Source of the DNA: Thiohalocapsa sp963698775
Lineage (GTDB): Bacteria > Pseudomonadota > Gammaproteobacteria > Chromatiales > Chromatiaceae
Reading direction: 5' to 3'
Length of the DNA stretch: 64,000 nt
NCBI GenBank assembly: GCA_963698775.1
Contig: CAVOSE010000034.1
Location: forward strand, 1-64,000
Part shown: positions 1 through 10,436 of the stretch, piece after piece
Layout of the letters: each line of letters starts with the position of its first letter
How positions within the stretch are numbered: position 1 is the first letter of the stretch
Made by a program: the position numbers and the translations under genes
Notes under the pieces: generated by a model
Databases searched by the model: none
What the model was told of the DNA's origin: nothing
The model's input: only the letters and a program-made list of their open reading frames with translations

Positions 1-132
1 AAGGATGCGGCCTTGCCGCGGCCAGGTGGTAAGGGTTGGCCAAACCCGGTTGATCCGCTTACCCAATCACAACCGACCGCGGCCCTGTGCCGCGGCAACC
101 AAAGCCCGACCTGAATTTCCGAGGAGAACCCC

Positions 133-835
133 ATGAGTACGCAATCCAGTTCCGTCGTTACCCGAATGGTCGACCGCGTGTTTCCGCGGATGCCAGACTT
201 CTACGGCCTGATCAACGCGCAGTGCGATCAGGTCTGCGCGGCGATGGATGTCTTCGTCGAATTCATGGAGACCGGTGAGCAGGCCGCCGGCGAGCGGGTG
301 CGCGCCATGGAGAAGGACGGCGATGACCTGAAGGCCCGCAATATGGGCGTTCTGAGCCGCGCCTTTTGCAACACCGATGGATCGCGAGGATATCTATCGT
401 GCGATTGTCACCATCGACGAGATCCTGAACTACGCAAAGACCACGGTGCGCGAGGTCGAGGCGTTGGAGACTCGAACCGGACAACTACATGGCGGACATG
501 GCGCGCCTGTTGCGCGACGGCAGCAACGCGCTGCGTGAAGGCTATGCCAAGCTTGCCACCCAGCCCGCCTCCGCGGATACCGACGCCGCCGCCGCGCGGA
601 AGGCTGAGCGCAACACCGAGAAGGTCTACCGCGCCGCCCTCGCGGAACTCTTCCATGCCGATGAGCACATCTCGGCGCTCGGCAACAAGACCGACAAGGC
701 CGAGGCCGACGCGATGCGTTATGTGATCGAGATCTTCAAGCGCCGCGAGGTCTATCACCACCATGTTCCAATGCCGCGGACCGCATGGAGCATGCGGGGG
801 GCGTGTTGCACGATATCGTTGTGCAGATTGCCTAA
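133..835 (+). CDS. DUF47 / TIGR00153 PhoU-like phosphate transport accessory protein (frameshifted)
   Basis: The protein is predicted to be all-helical and PhoU-like. Members of this family usually sit beside low-affinity Pit phosphate transporters and are thought to modulate them. The start ATG has a good ribosome site (GAGGAG at 120-125). Readable pieces join as MSTQSSSVVTRMVDRVFPRM, then a segment containing MDREDIYRAIVTIDEILNYA, then DNYMADMARLLRDGSNALRE, and end HDIVVQIA at a TAA. They lie in three different frames, so at least three single-base indels are present, near 366, 468 and 765; one is in a run of T. About 234 residues would fit the family's roughly 225. No Pit gene is visible; it may lie upstream of the window. 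The family call is fairly secure; the exact role is inferred from family context. Confidence 0.8.
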
Positions 836-933
836 GCGCGGTCAGGCGTCCATCACCGGTGCGGTTTTTCGTCTATTATCGAAGAACCGAAATCGGAATG
901 GTCGCTCCCCGGCGGCCGGCCCGCAGCTAGGCA

Positions 934-1884
934 ATGGTGTCAGCGTGCCGTCAAAATCAAAAGTCCCACCCGCGATCAACTCGGATCAAGACCGCGAGCG
1001 AAGCCTTCGCCGCCATCCTGCGTCACAATTATCATTTCCTGCTGACTTGGCGCGACAGCGCGCGCAGTTGGGACGACATCGAAGGCGTCCACCAGTTGCG
1101 GGTCAGCTTCCGACGCATGCGCTCCGCCGTCACGCTGTTTCGTGATGCGATTCCGCGGGACGCAACCGCGGTCTGGGGCGATGAGATGCGCTGGATCGCC
1201 GGCGAATTGGGCCCGGCTCGCGACCTGGACGTCTTCATCGCCGAGGGCCTGGGGCCGGTCGCGGAGCTGCTGCCGCTGCCGGGTGCCGAGCGCCTGATGC
1301 GTCTGGCCGAGGCTCGGCGTGCCGAGATCTATCAGCAGCGTGTCGTGCCGATGCTGGACAGTGAGCGTTTCAAGCATTTCGTCGACGGCTTCCCCGTTGG
1401 GTAGATACCAGGGCATGGGAAGCGGCGCCATTGAAGAAGAAACAGGCCAAGCGTCTGCATTCCGGCGTGGTCGGCTACTCACGCCGGTTGCTCGATAAGC
1501 AGGAGCGCCGTGTGCTCGGCGCGGGTACCCATGCCAATCGCGACGATGCCGCCGAGATGCACCGACTGCGCGTCGAATAGCAAGAAGCTGCGCTACGCGA
1601 CCGAGTTCTTCCTGCCGTTGTTCGATGGCATGAACATCTTCATCGGCCATATGAAGGGGCTGCAGGACCTGCTGGGTGTCATGAACGACGTGGCGGTCAC
1701 CCACCATCTGCTCGACGACCTGCTCACCGGTAACACCGACCGAGAGATGTTCGTCTACGCCGGCGGCCTGGTCGGTTGGCGCACGTGCGAATTTCGCCAT
1801 TTGTTGTTGCGCTTCGACGATTTCTGGGAGGAACTGGTCGAGGCCAAACATCCTTGGTGGAAAAAGCAGGCGAGCGGTCGCTAG
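934..1884 (+). CDS. CHAD domain-containing protein (frameshifted)
   Basis: CHAD domains are helical bundles rich in conserved histidines and basic residues that bind inorganic polyphosphate. The first piece carries the typical motif GVHQLRVSFRRMRSAVTLFR and the later piece carries the second-repeat motif MHRLRVESKKLRYATEFF, so both halves of the domain are present over about 315 residues. Two compensating indels break the frame: a lost base near 1398 in a run of C, and an extra base near 1580 inside the second RVESKK motif, which creates a false TAG. Before and after them the frame is the same. No CYTH domain is fused. It lies 98 bases after the DUF47 gene, and this neighbourhood suggests a phosphate or polyphosphate role, which is an inference. 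The start is the first usable ATG; no strong ribosome site is seen. Confidence 0.82.
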
Positions 1885-2195
1885 CGCGGGCATCCGCGCT
1901 GTTGGCGCTGCAGGATTGTGACAATTCCGTTACAATCCGGTCCGGTCGCATCGCTCCGCCTGGTGAAGGGCTGAAGTCCGGTCGTCTTCGGGCGGCATGT
2001 GCGTTTCTCCACGGCTGCATCGGTGTCCCCGGGGTGCCCCTCTTGGCGCGAACCTCGGCTGGCCGCCGATGGTTTCCGAGTAAGCCGGCAGGAGCAGAGC
2101 GCCGGCTCCGCGCCTGCATGCACCCCATCGAGCCGGCCAATCACTTGGCCCGAACATCGTCTAACCACGGCATGGCGCCCGCGCGCCGCAGGCAC
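1885..2195 (+). other. Intergenic region before the first CNNM gene
   Basis: About 310 bases without a convincing gene. Several overlapping open frames exist on both strands, but none has family features. I compared it by eye with riboswitches often found before cation transporters and saw no consensus. GC-rich stem-forming stretches occur around 2080-2130 but are not followed by a T-run. A promoter for the transporter genes would be expected here; I cannot point to one. Confidence 0.4.
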
Positions 2196-3460
2196 ATGCA
2201 AGATCTGCTGACGCTTTCATTCTGCTGTTACTCTCTGGCGTCTTCTCCGGCTCCGAGACCGCCTTGGTGTCCATTTCGCTGGCGCGCGCTGAGGCCCTGA
2301 ATCACGAGGGGCGGCGCGGCGCGTACGCGCTGTACCGTCTGAAGAGCAATCCAACACGGATGCTCATCGCGATCCTGATCGGCAACAACGTCGTCAACAT
2401 CGCGGCGTCGGCCATGGCGACGGTACTCGCCACCCGATGGTTTGGCCACATCGGCCCAGGCATCGCAGTCGGCGTTCTCACGGTGCTGATTCTGATCTTC
2501 GGCGAGATCACACCCAAGAGTCTCGCCACGCGCTATTCCGAGCGCATCTCGCTGGTGATCGCGCCGGTGCTGGTCGCGTTCATGCGCGGCATCTTTCCGC
2601 TGGTGTGGCTGTTCAATACCTTCACTAACTGGGTACAGCGCGTCAGTGGCGGCACGGCCGACCCGATGGTCACCGAGGCGGAACTGATCAGCATGACCGA
2701 GCATGGCGAGGAAGAGGGTACGATCGAGTCCGATGAGCGCGAGATGATCCAACGCGTGTTCATCCTCAACGACCTCAAGGCCGGCGATGTCATGACGCCG
2801 ATGCGGCGCGTATTTGCCCTGGACGGTCGCCGCCCCCTTGCCGATATCCTGCCCGAGGTGCTGGCGCAGCCATCTCGCGCATCCCGCTATTCGGCGCCGA
2901 CCAGAACGAGATCCTGAAGGTGTTGTTCTTGCGCGATCTGTTCGCCGCGGTAACGGCTGGCGACACCCGCGGACGCCTTCAGTATTGCGCGCATGCCGCT
3001 GTATGTGCCGAACCAAAAGGTCGATCTGTTGCTGCCGTTGCTGCGACAGCAAAAACAGCACATGGCGGTGGTGGTGGATGAGACCGGCTATCTGCAGGGC
3101 GTGGTGACGTTGGAGGATCTGCTCGAGGAACTGGTCGGCGAGATCTATGACGAGGTTGATGAACTGCCCAACCAACAGATGATTCTCACCCCGGACAGCA
3201 TCGTGGTGGACGGCCACGTCGAGTTGCGCGTGGTTGAGGAATTCTTCGAGACCGAACTCCCCGGCAAGCCGACCGATACGGTGAATCGCTGGATACTGGA
3301 ACATACGGAGCGAATCCCGTCGCAGGATGAGAAATTCGTGCTGGACGGGTTGGAAATCCATGTTCAAAACGCCTCGGAGCGGCGGATGCGGCAGGTTGTC
3401 TTGACGCGTCTCGCAGACGTGCCGACGGACCTGCTGGGCGCGCCAGAACCGGGCGCCTGA
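2196..3460 (+). CDS. CNNM/CorC (HlyC/CorC) family transporter, first copy (frameshifted)
   Basis: CNNM/CorB-type proteins are membrane proteins linked to Mg2+ (and Co2+) transport: an N-terminal DUF21 membrane domain, two CBS domains and a C-terminal CorC_HlyC domain. Here the sequence shows the DUF21 signature VFSGSETALVSISLARAEAL, then ILIFGEITPKSLATRYSERI, a CBS pair beginning near the residues VMTPMRRVFALDG, and a C-terminal CorC_HlyC domain ending ASERRMRQVVLTRLADVPTD. Frameshifts lie near 2215 (just after the start), 2870 and 2975. The ATG at 2196 is chosen because MQDLLTLSF runs directly into the first membrane helix; the ribosome site is weak. It is the first of three paralogues in 5.6 kb and is separated from the other two by the TAXI gene. 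Confidence 0.83.
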
Positions 3461-3684
3461 GCTTTGCCGATTGACCTGTGCCGATCGCCGACTGCTTCCG
3501 TGCCTAGCAACGCGTGCGGGCAGGGCCGCCTTCGCCGGGTTGTCGAGCCCCGCCGATGCTGCGTGCTACAGTGCTTGAGGGTCTGATTGTAGGCATCGTT
3601 CCATTGCCGACCCTTTGCGGGCACAATCGGGTATCGCAGACCATCTGCGATCAATAACGACAAACCAGCTTGGAGGAGAGGACC

Positions 3685-4717
3685 ATGCCACTACAGTGCC
3701 AAACACCGTCTCGCACCCTGCTCGGCGCGGCTGCCGGCGCGTTGCTGCTCGCCAGTGCTGGGGCCAGCGCTGAGGGCGACTACCTGCTGGCCACCGCCAG
3801 CACCGGCGGTACCTACTACCCGGTGGGCGTCGCCTTATCGACCCTGGTCAAGGTGAAGCTGCAGCCCACGAACGGCATCAATGTCCGCCATCAATTCGGC
3901 CGGCTCCGGCGAGAACATCAAACTGATGCGGGACAACGAGACCCAGTTCGCGATCCTGCAGGGCCTCTACGGCGCCTATGCCTGGAACGGTACCGGCGCG
4001 ATGGAGAAGGACGGCCCGCAGACCGACTGCGCTCAGTCACCATGTTGTGGCAGAACGTCGAGCACTTCCTGGTCAAGGCGGAGTACGCCAAGACCGGCAC
4101 CATCGGCCGATCGTGGGCATCGGAGGGCAGTGGCGCGGGCTTCGGCAAGAACAACTCCGGCTCCTGGGCTCCAGCCGCGGGCACTTCTTCGCCAATCTGG
4201 GTATCGATATCGACAAGCAGTTCGAGCTCTTCTACGGCGGCTACGGTGCCGCGGCCGACGCCATGCAGGACGGCAAGGCCGACCTTATCGGTACGCCGGC
4301 GGGTGTGCCGGTCGGCGCCGTGACCAAGGCTCTTCGCCGCCAGCGGCGACGATGTCACGCTGCTTGGTTTCAGCCGAGGAAGCGGAACAGGCCGATGCCG
4401 GGCTGGAGCTGTGGACACCCTACCTGATCCCGGCCGGCACCTATCCCGGGGCAGGCCGCAGACGTCAATACGGTCGCGCAGCCGAACTTTCTTGCCGTGC
4501 GCGCCGATATTCCGAAGAGGACGTCTACCTGATCACCAAGACCATCTACGAGAACCTCGGTTTCCTGCAGGCGATCCATAAGGCCACCAATGCCATGGCG
4601 CTGGACAAGGCCATCGCCGGCCTACCGATGCCGCTGCATCCGGGTGCTGCGCGCTACTTCAAAGAGGCCGGGCTGACTATTCCCGATCGGCTGCTTGCCG
4701 TGCCGGTGGCGGATTAG
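3685..4717 (+). CDS. TAXI family TRAP transporter solute-binding protein (frameshifted)
   Basis: TAXI proteins are periplasmic binding proteins that deliver organic acids or related solutes to fused TRAP permeases driven by ion gradients. The ATG at 3685 follows a strong ribosome site (GGAGGAGAGG, 3672-3681); an in-frame TTG at 3670 is less likely. A signal peptide of about 30 residues ends at ASAEG, and the mature protein starts with the family motif TASTGGTYYPVGVALSTLVK. Downstream pieces include SAGSGENIKLMRDNETQFAI, VTMLWQNVEHFLVKAEYAKT, DLIGTPAGVPVGAVTKAL and a C-terminus IPDRLLAVPVAD. At least five indels switch the frame between about 3885 and 4460. The permease that should accept its ligand is 3.5 kb downstream (8266-10436), with two CNNM genes in between. 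The substrate is unknown. Confidence 0.82.
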
Positions 4718-4901
4718 GATCGCCTGAGATCCGATGCAGGACCAGCCACCGCGCGACAACCGAGCCGGAAGGCAGAGGTCGACGGGGCGTCGCGTCTCCT
4801 AGACCGTTGCCAGCGTGCTGGTGGCGGGGAAACCTGTTCACGAAACCCAAAAAAAAGGGTTAGCCTTGACGGGACAAATCTAACCGCGCGGGGGCATTGC
4901 G

Positions 4902-6524
4902 ATGGAAGCCGATACCTGGAACATCGAACTGCTCATCCGCGGCGTACTGCAAGTTGTGTTGCTGGGAAGCTCGGCGGTGTTCTCCGGCTCGGAAACGGCG
5001 CTGTTTTCGCTCAGCCGCATCGATCTGCAGCAGCTACGTCATCGCCGCGATCCAACCTCAGAGAGCATCCATGCGATGCTCGATGAGCCGCGCCGGCTGA
5101 TCATCTCCATTCTCTGCGGTAACGAACTGGTCAATATCGCATCGTCGGTCAACATGGCGGCGATTCTGTTGATCCTGTTCGGTCACGAGGCTGGCTGGCT
5201 CAACATCCTGGTGATGGTGCCGCTGCTGTTGCTGATCGGCGAGGTCACGCCCAAGACCATCGCCGTGAACTACCCCCTTCACTTTGCCCAGCGTGTCAGC
5301 GCGCGCATACTGCCGCGCTGGATCTACATCGTCACGCCCCTGCGTGGGGCGGTGCGCCAGGTCGCCGATCGAGTGACAACCTGGCTGGTGGGCGAGAACG
5401 TTGGGCGCCGAGAACATCCTGCAGCCTGATGAACTGAAAACGCTGCTGGAAGAGGGGGAGGCGACCGGTATCATCGACGCCTCGGAGCGGGTGCTGATCG
5501 ACAATCTGCTGGAGGCATCGCAGACCGACGTCTCCCACATCATGACACCGGGGCCGCGCCTGTGCCTGCTCGACGGCGATCGGCCGTTACCGGAGCTGAT
5601 CCAGCGCTTCCGCCACCATCGCCACCCACGTGTGCCCGTCTACTCGGGACATTCGGGACAACGTCATCGGCTTTGTCCACTCCGAGGACGTGTTGCGCCT
5701 CGTCCGCGGCGGCGCGGACCTCGAGGACATGAGCGTTTCGGCGATTCTGCGCCCGGCGCATTTCGTGCCGCCGACGCTCAAGGTTGACGAACTTTTTCCC
5801 AGTTCTTCCAGAACCAGGCAACGCGCTCCTCGATCGTGCTTGGGGAGTTTGGCGAGGTGCTCGGCATCGTGACAATGAAGGACGTACTTGCATTCATCTT
5901 CGGCGAATTGACCACCAGCGTTCGCGGTAGCGAGGAGTATGAGCGCACCGACCATGGTCACATCGCGCCCGGCTGGATGCGCCTGCTGGACTTCTACACC
6001 CTCACCAACATCGATATCGACGACCCCGTGATGACGACCCTCGGCGGTCTGGTCCTGCGGTTGGTCGGGCGCCTGCCCCAGGTCGGTGAGGCGGTGGACT
6101 ACGAGGGTTATCACTTCCATGTCCTCGGCATCGATGGACTGCGCATCAGCCGCGTCGAGGTCTCCAAGGTGGCGGTGCCCGCGGCGGAGGCAGCATCGGA
6201 ACTCGACATGCCTGACAGCTTAGCGCTGCTTGGCTTCCAGGGGAGTGAAGACCGCGCGGATGCCGATGGCGAAGCGAACGACGGACTGACCGCGGAGGAG
6301 CGGGCAAAACGCAAGCGCAAGCACAAACGCAAGCAGCGCGCCAAGGCGAAGGCGGCCGCGGCTGGCTCGACCTGAAGCCCGACACCGCGGCCGGCGAGGC
6401 GGCCGACACTACGACCGCCGCGCAGACGGGGTCGGCGCCCGGCAAGACAGACGCCGAACTCCCTGTCGCTAAGAAGGCGAAGAAGCACGGCAAGGGCGCG
6501 TCGAAGAAAGAGGAGACAAGCTGA
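4902..6524 (+). CDS. CNNM/CorC family transporter, second copy, with Lys-rich tail (frameshifted)
   Basis: Same architecture as the first copy: a DUF21 membrane domain (VFSGSETALFSLSRIDLQQL; LLLIGEVTPKTIAVNYPLHF), a CBS pair (LEASQTDVSHIMTPGPRLCL; EFGEVLGIVTMKDVLAFIFG) and a C-terminal CorC_HlyC domain (VGEAVDYEGYHFHVLGIDGL). A charged tail follows, rich in Lys, Arg and Ala. Indels occur near 5400, 5645, 5800, 5835 and 6370. The visible frame stops at 6375, but the frame of the start codon resumes there with another Lys/Ala-rich stretch ending KKHGKGASKKEETS. Its TGA overlaps the ATG of the next gene by one base, so I place the true end at 6524. A short inverted repeat (GGTTAG 4858-4863, CTAACC 4880-4885) lies just upstream. 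Confidence 0.8.
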
Positions 6525-7778
6525 TGGACTGGTTGGTCGAGCTGATCGTCATCCTGCTGTTTTTGCTGCTCAAGGCCTTTTTCTCCGGCTCTGAGATCGC
6601 AATGGTCAACTCCGACAAGTTGAAGTTGCGTCACCAGGCCAAGCAGGGCGACCGCAGCGCCAAGTTGTTGTTGAAGATGTTTCGCACCCCGGACGTAATC
6701 CTGGGCACCACGCTGGTCGGCACCAACCTGGCGACGGTGACCATCTCGACGCTCGGCGCGCTGATCTGTATCGATCTGTTCGGCGACATCGGCGACCTGA
6801 TCTCGGTGCTGATCATGACGCCGTTCCTGCTGATCTTTGGCGAGGTGGTGCCGAAGAGCGTGTTTCAGCAAAAGGCCGACACCCTGGCCCGCTTCGCGAG
6901 TCCGGTGTTGCAGTTCTTTTCCTACGCCTTCTACCCGGTGATCTTCGTCTTCAGCCGCGTGGCGCGCTTTGCGACCCGGCTGGTGGGTGGGGCGTCCAAA
7001 CGTCAGAACCTGTTCATCACCCGCGAGGAACTGCGCGTCCTGCTGGACGACAGCGAGCCGAGCGACAGTTCTGGCAAGGTCGACCGGCACAGTATTCGGC
7101 GCATTATTCGATTCGCCGACACCACGGTCGGCCAGGCAATGATTTCCGCTCGCTGACGTGGTCGGCATCAGCGAGATGCGCAGCACCGCCGATGCGGTCC
7201 GGCTGGTGATCAAAGACGGTTACAATCGCTTGCCGGTGTACCGCGGCAATATCACCAACCTGAAGGGGGTGTTGACGCTGAGCACGCCTGGGACCTGCTC
7301 GACGAAGAGATCGAGTTGCGCCCGATCACCGACTTATTCAGCCGCCGCTGTATCTCAGCCCGCAGCAGACCATCGACCAGACCCTGCCGCTGTTGCAGGC
7401 GCGTCCCGACCACATGGGCATCGTCATCGACGAGTTGCGGCTCTGGTGTCGGCATCCCTACCATGGAAGAGTGTTCGAGGAGGTGGAGACATCGATGCGG
7501 CTACGTTTTGACGAGTACCACTCCAAGCGGCAATATTTCATCGAGCCCGACGGGAAACCGCGTTCCGCATGACCGGGCGAACGCCGCTGTCGGAGATCAA
7601 CGACGTGCTGCATATCAAACTGCCCTTGACGGAGGCGCATACCATCGGTGGGTTCGTCACCGCACGGCTTCGTCGCCTAGCCAATATCGGCGATCATATC
7701 GACGACGAAGGCTATCGCTTCGTTGTCGAGGCCGCGACCGACCGGATCGTAGAGCGCGTCCGCGCGGAGCAGATATGA
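6524..7778 (+). CDS. CNNM/CorC family transporter, third copy (frameshifted)
   Basis: The N-terminus MDWLVELIVILLFLLLKAFF continues into the DUF21 signature FSGSEIAMVNSDKLKLRHQA, followed by FLLIFGEVVPKSVFQQKADT. A CBS pair follows (DGYNRLPVYRGNITNLKGVL and the GVGI.TMEDVFEEVVE region), then a CorC_HlyC domain ending RIVERVRAEQI. Frameshifts are visible near 7150, 7280, 7345, 7440 and 7560. The ATG overlaps the stop of the second copy as TGATG, which points to translational coupling and perhaps to a two-subunit membrane complex; the latter is inference. In many proteobacteria two adjacent CNNM genes occur, so the pair 4902-6524 / 6524-7778 is a familiar arrangement. Confidence 0.82.
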
Positions 7779-7791
7779 CGGGTGCATCGCA

Positions 7792-8273
7792 ATGACCGAG
7801 CCGGCTCGAACAACCACCTACAAGATCGGCGCCCAGAGCCTGCGCCAGCGCACGCAAAACGTGCTCTACGGCGCCGGACTTAGCCTGCTGCTGCTGCTGC
7901 TGGTGGGCTGGGGACATCTGGAGCAGCCGCAGACCTACAACGACGTCCTGCTCTGGTCCGTCGTAGGCTTCGTCGTGCTCGCCAATGCGATCGGTTTTCG
8001 GCGTCACCGGCGCTCATCCTCGGTCGGGCTCGGCAGCACCGCCTGGAGGTTGGTGCTGGTCGCATCCAATTTCGAACAGGCGACGAAGGCAGCGAACTGG
8101 CCTTGAGCGATGTCGCTGGCGTGACGGTGCATCGGCGCTGCGGGCACATCGGCCACATCCAGATTCAGCGCACCGACCATCGCGGTATCCGGCTCGAAGG
8201 CTACGAGGACATCGACGACCTGGCCGCGGCACTCAAGGCCCAGATACCGGTCGCCCATTGGCGGGATGGCTGA
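7792..8273 (+). CDS. Small membrane protein of the TRAP cluster (frameshifted)
   Basis: I do not recognise a named family. The protein would have about 160 residues: a polar N-terminus (MTEPARTTTYKIGAQSLRQR), two hydrophobic segments (LSLLLLLLVGWGHLEQ; DVLLWSVVGFVVLANAIGF), and a soluble C-terminal half with VTVHRRCGHIGHIQIQRTDH and a terminal helix DDLAAALKAQIPVAHWRDG. One frameshift near 8000 separates the membrane part from the soluble part. It starts 13 bases after the third CNNM gene, and its stop lies inside the first codons of the TRAP permease if that starts at 8266. It could be an accessory component of the permease; this is position-based only. Confidence 0.6.
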
Positions 8274-10436
8274 CCCCGCCATGCCTCCCGCGGCCAACAC
8301 CCAGGAACTCGATCGCGGTGCCCTCGACGCGGGCCTGCGGCGCGGCCCACGGGTGCTCGCCGTGGTTTACTGGTTCGGTGCCGCCATGGCGGTGCTGCAC
8401 CTGGTGATGAACTTCACCACCCTGTTCTCGACCCAGTGGCAGAACACGCTGCACTTCGTCACCCTGGGCATATTGGCCGTCCTGCTGTATCCGCCGATCC
8501 GGTCGGCGCGTGGCCAGCTCGCGCCGGTACTGGTGCTGGATTTGCTTTTCGGGTGCTATCACGGTCGCCACGCTTTGGATCGTGGGGGCCGAGGACGCCA
8601 TCTACGACCGCGGCGTAAACATGACGGCCTGGGAGCAGGTCCTGGCGCTGATCACCATTCTCGGCGCGATCGAACTCACCCGTCGCACCACGGGCTGGTC
8701 ATTCCGGTACTGATCATCCTCGCACTCACCTATGTGGTGGGATGGGGTTCCTGGCTCGACAACGTCTTTAGCTTCGCTGGCCTCAGCACCGAGACCCTGC
8801 TGTTTCGCAGCATCTACGGGGACGATGCGCTGTTTGGAAGCATCGCATCGATTTCCGTTTCTTTCGTATTTATGTTCATCCTGTTCGGCGCCTTCCTGGT
8901 CCGCTCGGGGGCCGGCGATTTTGTGGTTGCGATGGCCCGGGTGCTGGCCGGCCGCGTCGTCGGAGGCCCGGGCCTGGTGGCGGTTGTGTCCTCCGGGCTG
9001 ACAGGGACCATTTCCGGGTCAGCCATTGCCAACACGGTCTCGACCGGGGTTATCACCATCCCCCTGATGAAGCGGGCCGGATTCCCGGCCCACTTTGCGG
9101 CGGGAGTCGAGGCGGCGGCGAGTACCGGTGGCCAGTTGATGCCGCCGATCATGGGTGCCGGCGCGTTCGTGATGGCCAGCTATACCCAGATACCCTATAC
9201 GCAGATCGTGGTGGTCTCGTTCTTGCCGGCGCTGCTGTATTTTCTTTCGGTGGCCTTTTTCGTACGTATCGAGGCCAAGCGGCTCGGGTTCACGACCGAA
9301 GAGCCGGAAGAAGCCACCGGCATGATGCAGGTCATGAACGACGGCGGCATCGTCTTCGTGGTGCCTATCACGGTGCTGATTACGCCATGCTGGTGGACGG
9401 TTACACACCGACCTATGCGGCGGGTGTCGCCATCGTGGCCGTGGTCGGCTCGAGTTGGCTGACACCACGCCCGATGGGCCTCACGCCAGTGGTCGACGCA
9501 CTGGCGCTGGGCAGTCGCAACATGATCACCACCGGGTTGTTGCTGGTCGCGGTCGGGCTCGTCGTCAACGTCATCGCCATGACCGGCGTCGGCAATACAC
9601 TGTCGCTGATGATCCAGTCCTGGGCCGGCGGCAGCCTTCTGTTGGCGCTGTTGCTGGTGGCCGTCGCGTCTCTGGTGTTGGGCATGGGCCTGCCGGTGAC
9701 CGCCGCCTACATCGTACTGGCCACGCTGTCGGCGCCGGCGCTGTACAACCTGATGGCCCATGCCCAGGTGGTGGAGTTGATTGCCGCCGGCACCGCGTTG
9801 CCGGACGCGACCCAGGCGATGCTGATGCTCGCCGCGCCGGACCAACTCGGCTTGATCGGCCAGCCCATGTCGATTGTGCAGGCGGAGGGGTTGCTCGACG
9901 CCCTGCGCGTGCTCGACGCGTCGTTGGTGGTTGGTCTGTACGATCAGATGCTCGACCCGGTGCTGCTCACCGGCCTGCTGCTGTCCGCGCACATGATCAT
10001 CTTCTGGCTGAGTCAGGACAGCAACGTCACCCCGCCGGTCTGTCTCACCGCCTATGCCGCCGCCGCCATCGCCGGCACCGACCAGATGCGCACCGGTTTG
10101 ACCGCCTGGAAGTTGGCCAAGGGGCTATACATCGTGCCGGTGTTGTTCGCCTACACGCCGTTTCTGTATGGCGACTGGTCCGCGGCGCTGACCATCTTCG
10201 CCTTCGCGCTGCTGGCCCTGTACGCCTTCGCCGCCGCCTTCCAGGGCTGGCTCACGACCCCGCTGGGTTGGATCGAACGGCTGCTGCTGGCCGTCGCCGG
10301 CCTGCTGCTGCTCTGGCCGGGGCCGCTGTGGCTGCACGGAGCCGGCGTGGCGCTGTTCCTGCTGCTGTACGTTTGGGGCCGCTGGGGGCAGAGCCGCTGG
10401 CGTGCTGGGCGCGTCGCCGAGCGTCCGATGCAGTGA
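8266..10436 (+). CDS. TRAP transporter permease, fused small and large membrane subunits (frameshifted)
   Basis: This is the fused TRAP permease type (about 720 residues, many helices) that works with TAXI binding proteins. The N-terminal part (VLAVVYWFGAAMAVLHLVMN) corresponds to the small 4-helix subunit. The rest is the large subunit, with the hallmark segments GLTGTISGSAIANTVSTGVI, AAASTGGQLMPPIMGAGAFV, VLGMGLPVTAAYIVLATLSA and SNVTPPVCLTAYAAAAIAG. Frameshifts occur near 8550 (GG read as GGG), 8700 and 9385 (a T lost from a TT run). The ATG at 8266 overlaps the preceding gene's stop; an ATG at 8281 is an alternative. It is the last gene of the cluster. The likely ligand carrier is the TAXI protein at 3685-4717. 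Confidence 0.88.

Noticed and set aside
1885..2195. A cation or cobalamin riboswitch before the CNNM gene
   Set aside because: No conserved core of these classes could be aligned by eye.
2228..3367. A 379-residue open frame antisense to the first CNNM gene
   Set aside because: The plus strand carries the DUF21, CBS and CorC motifs once frameshifts are joined; the antisense frame is longer only because the true gene is broken.
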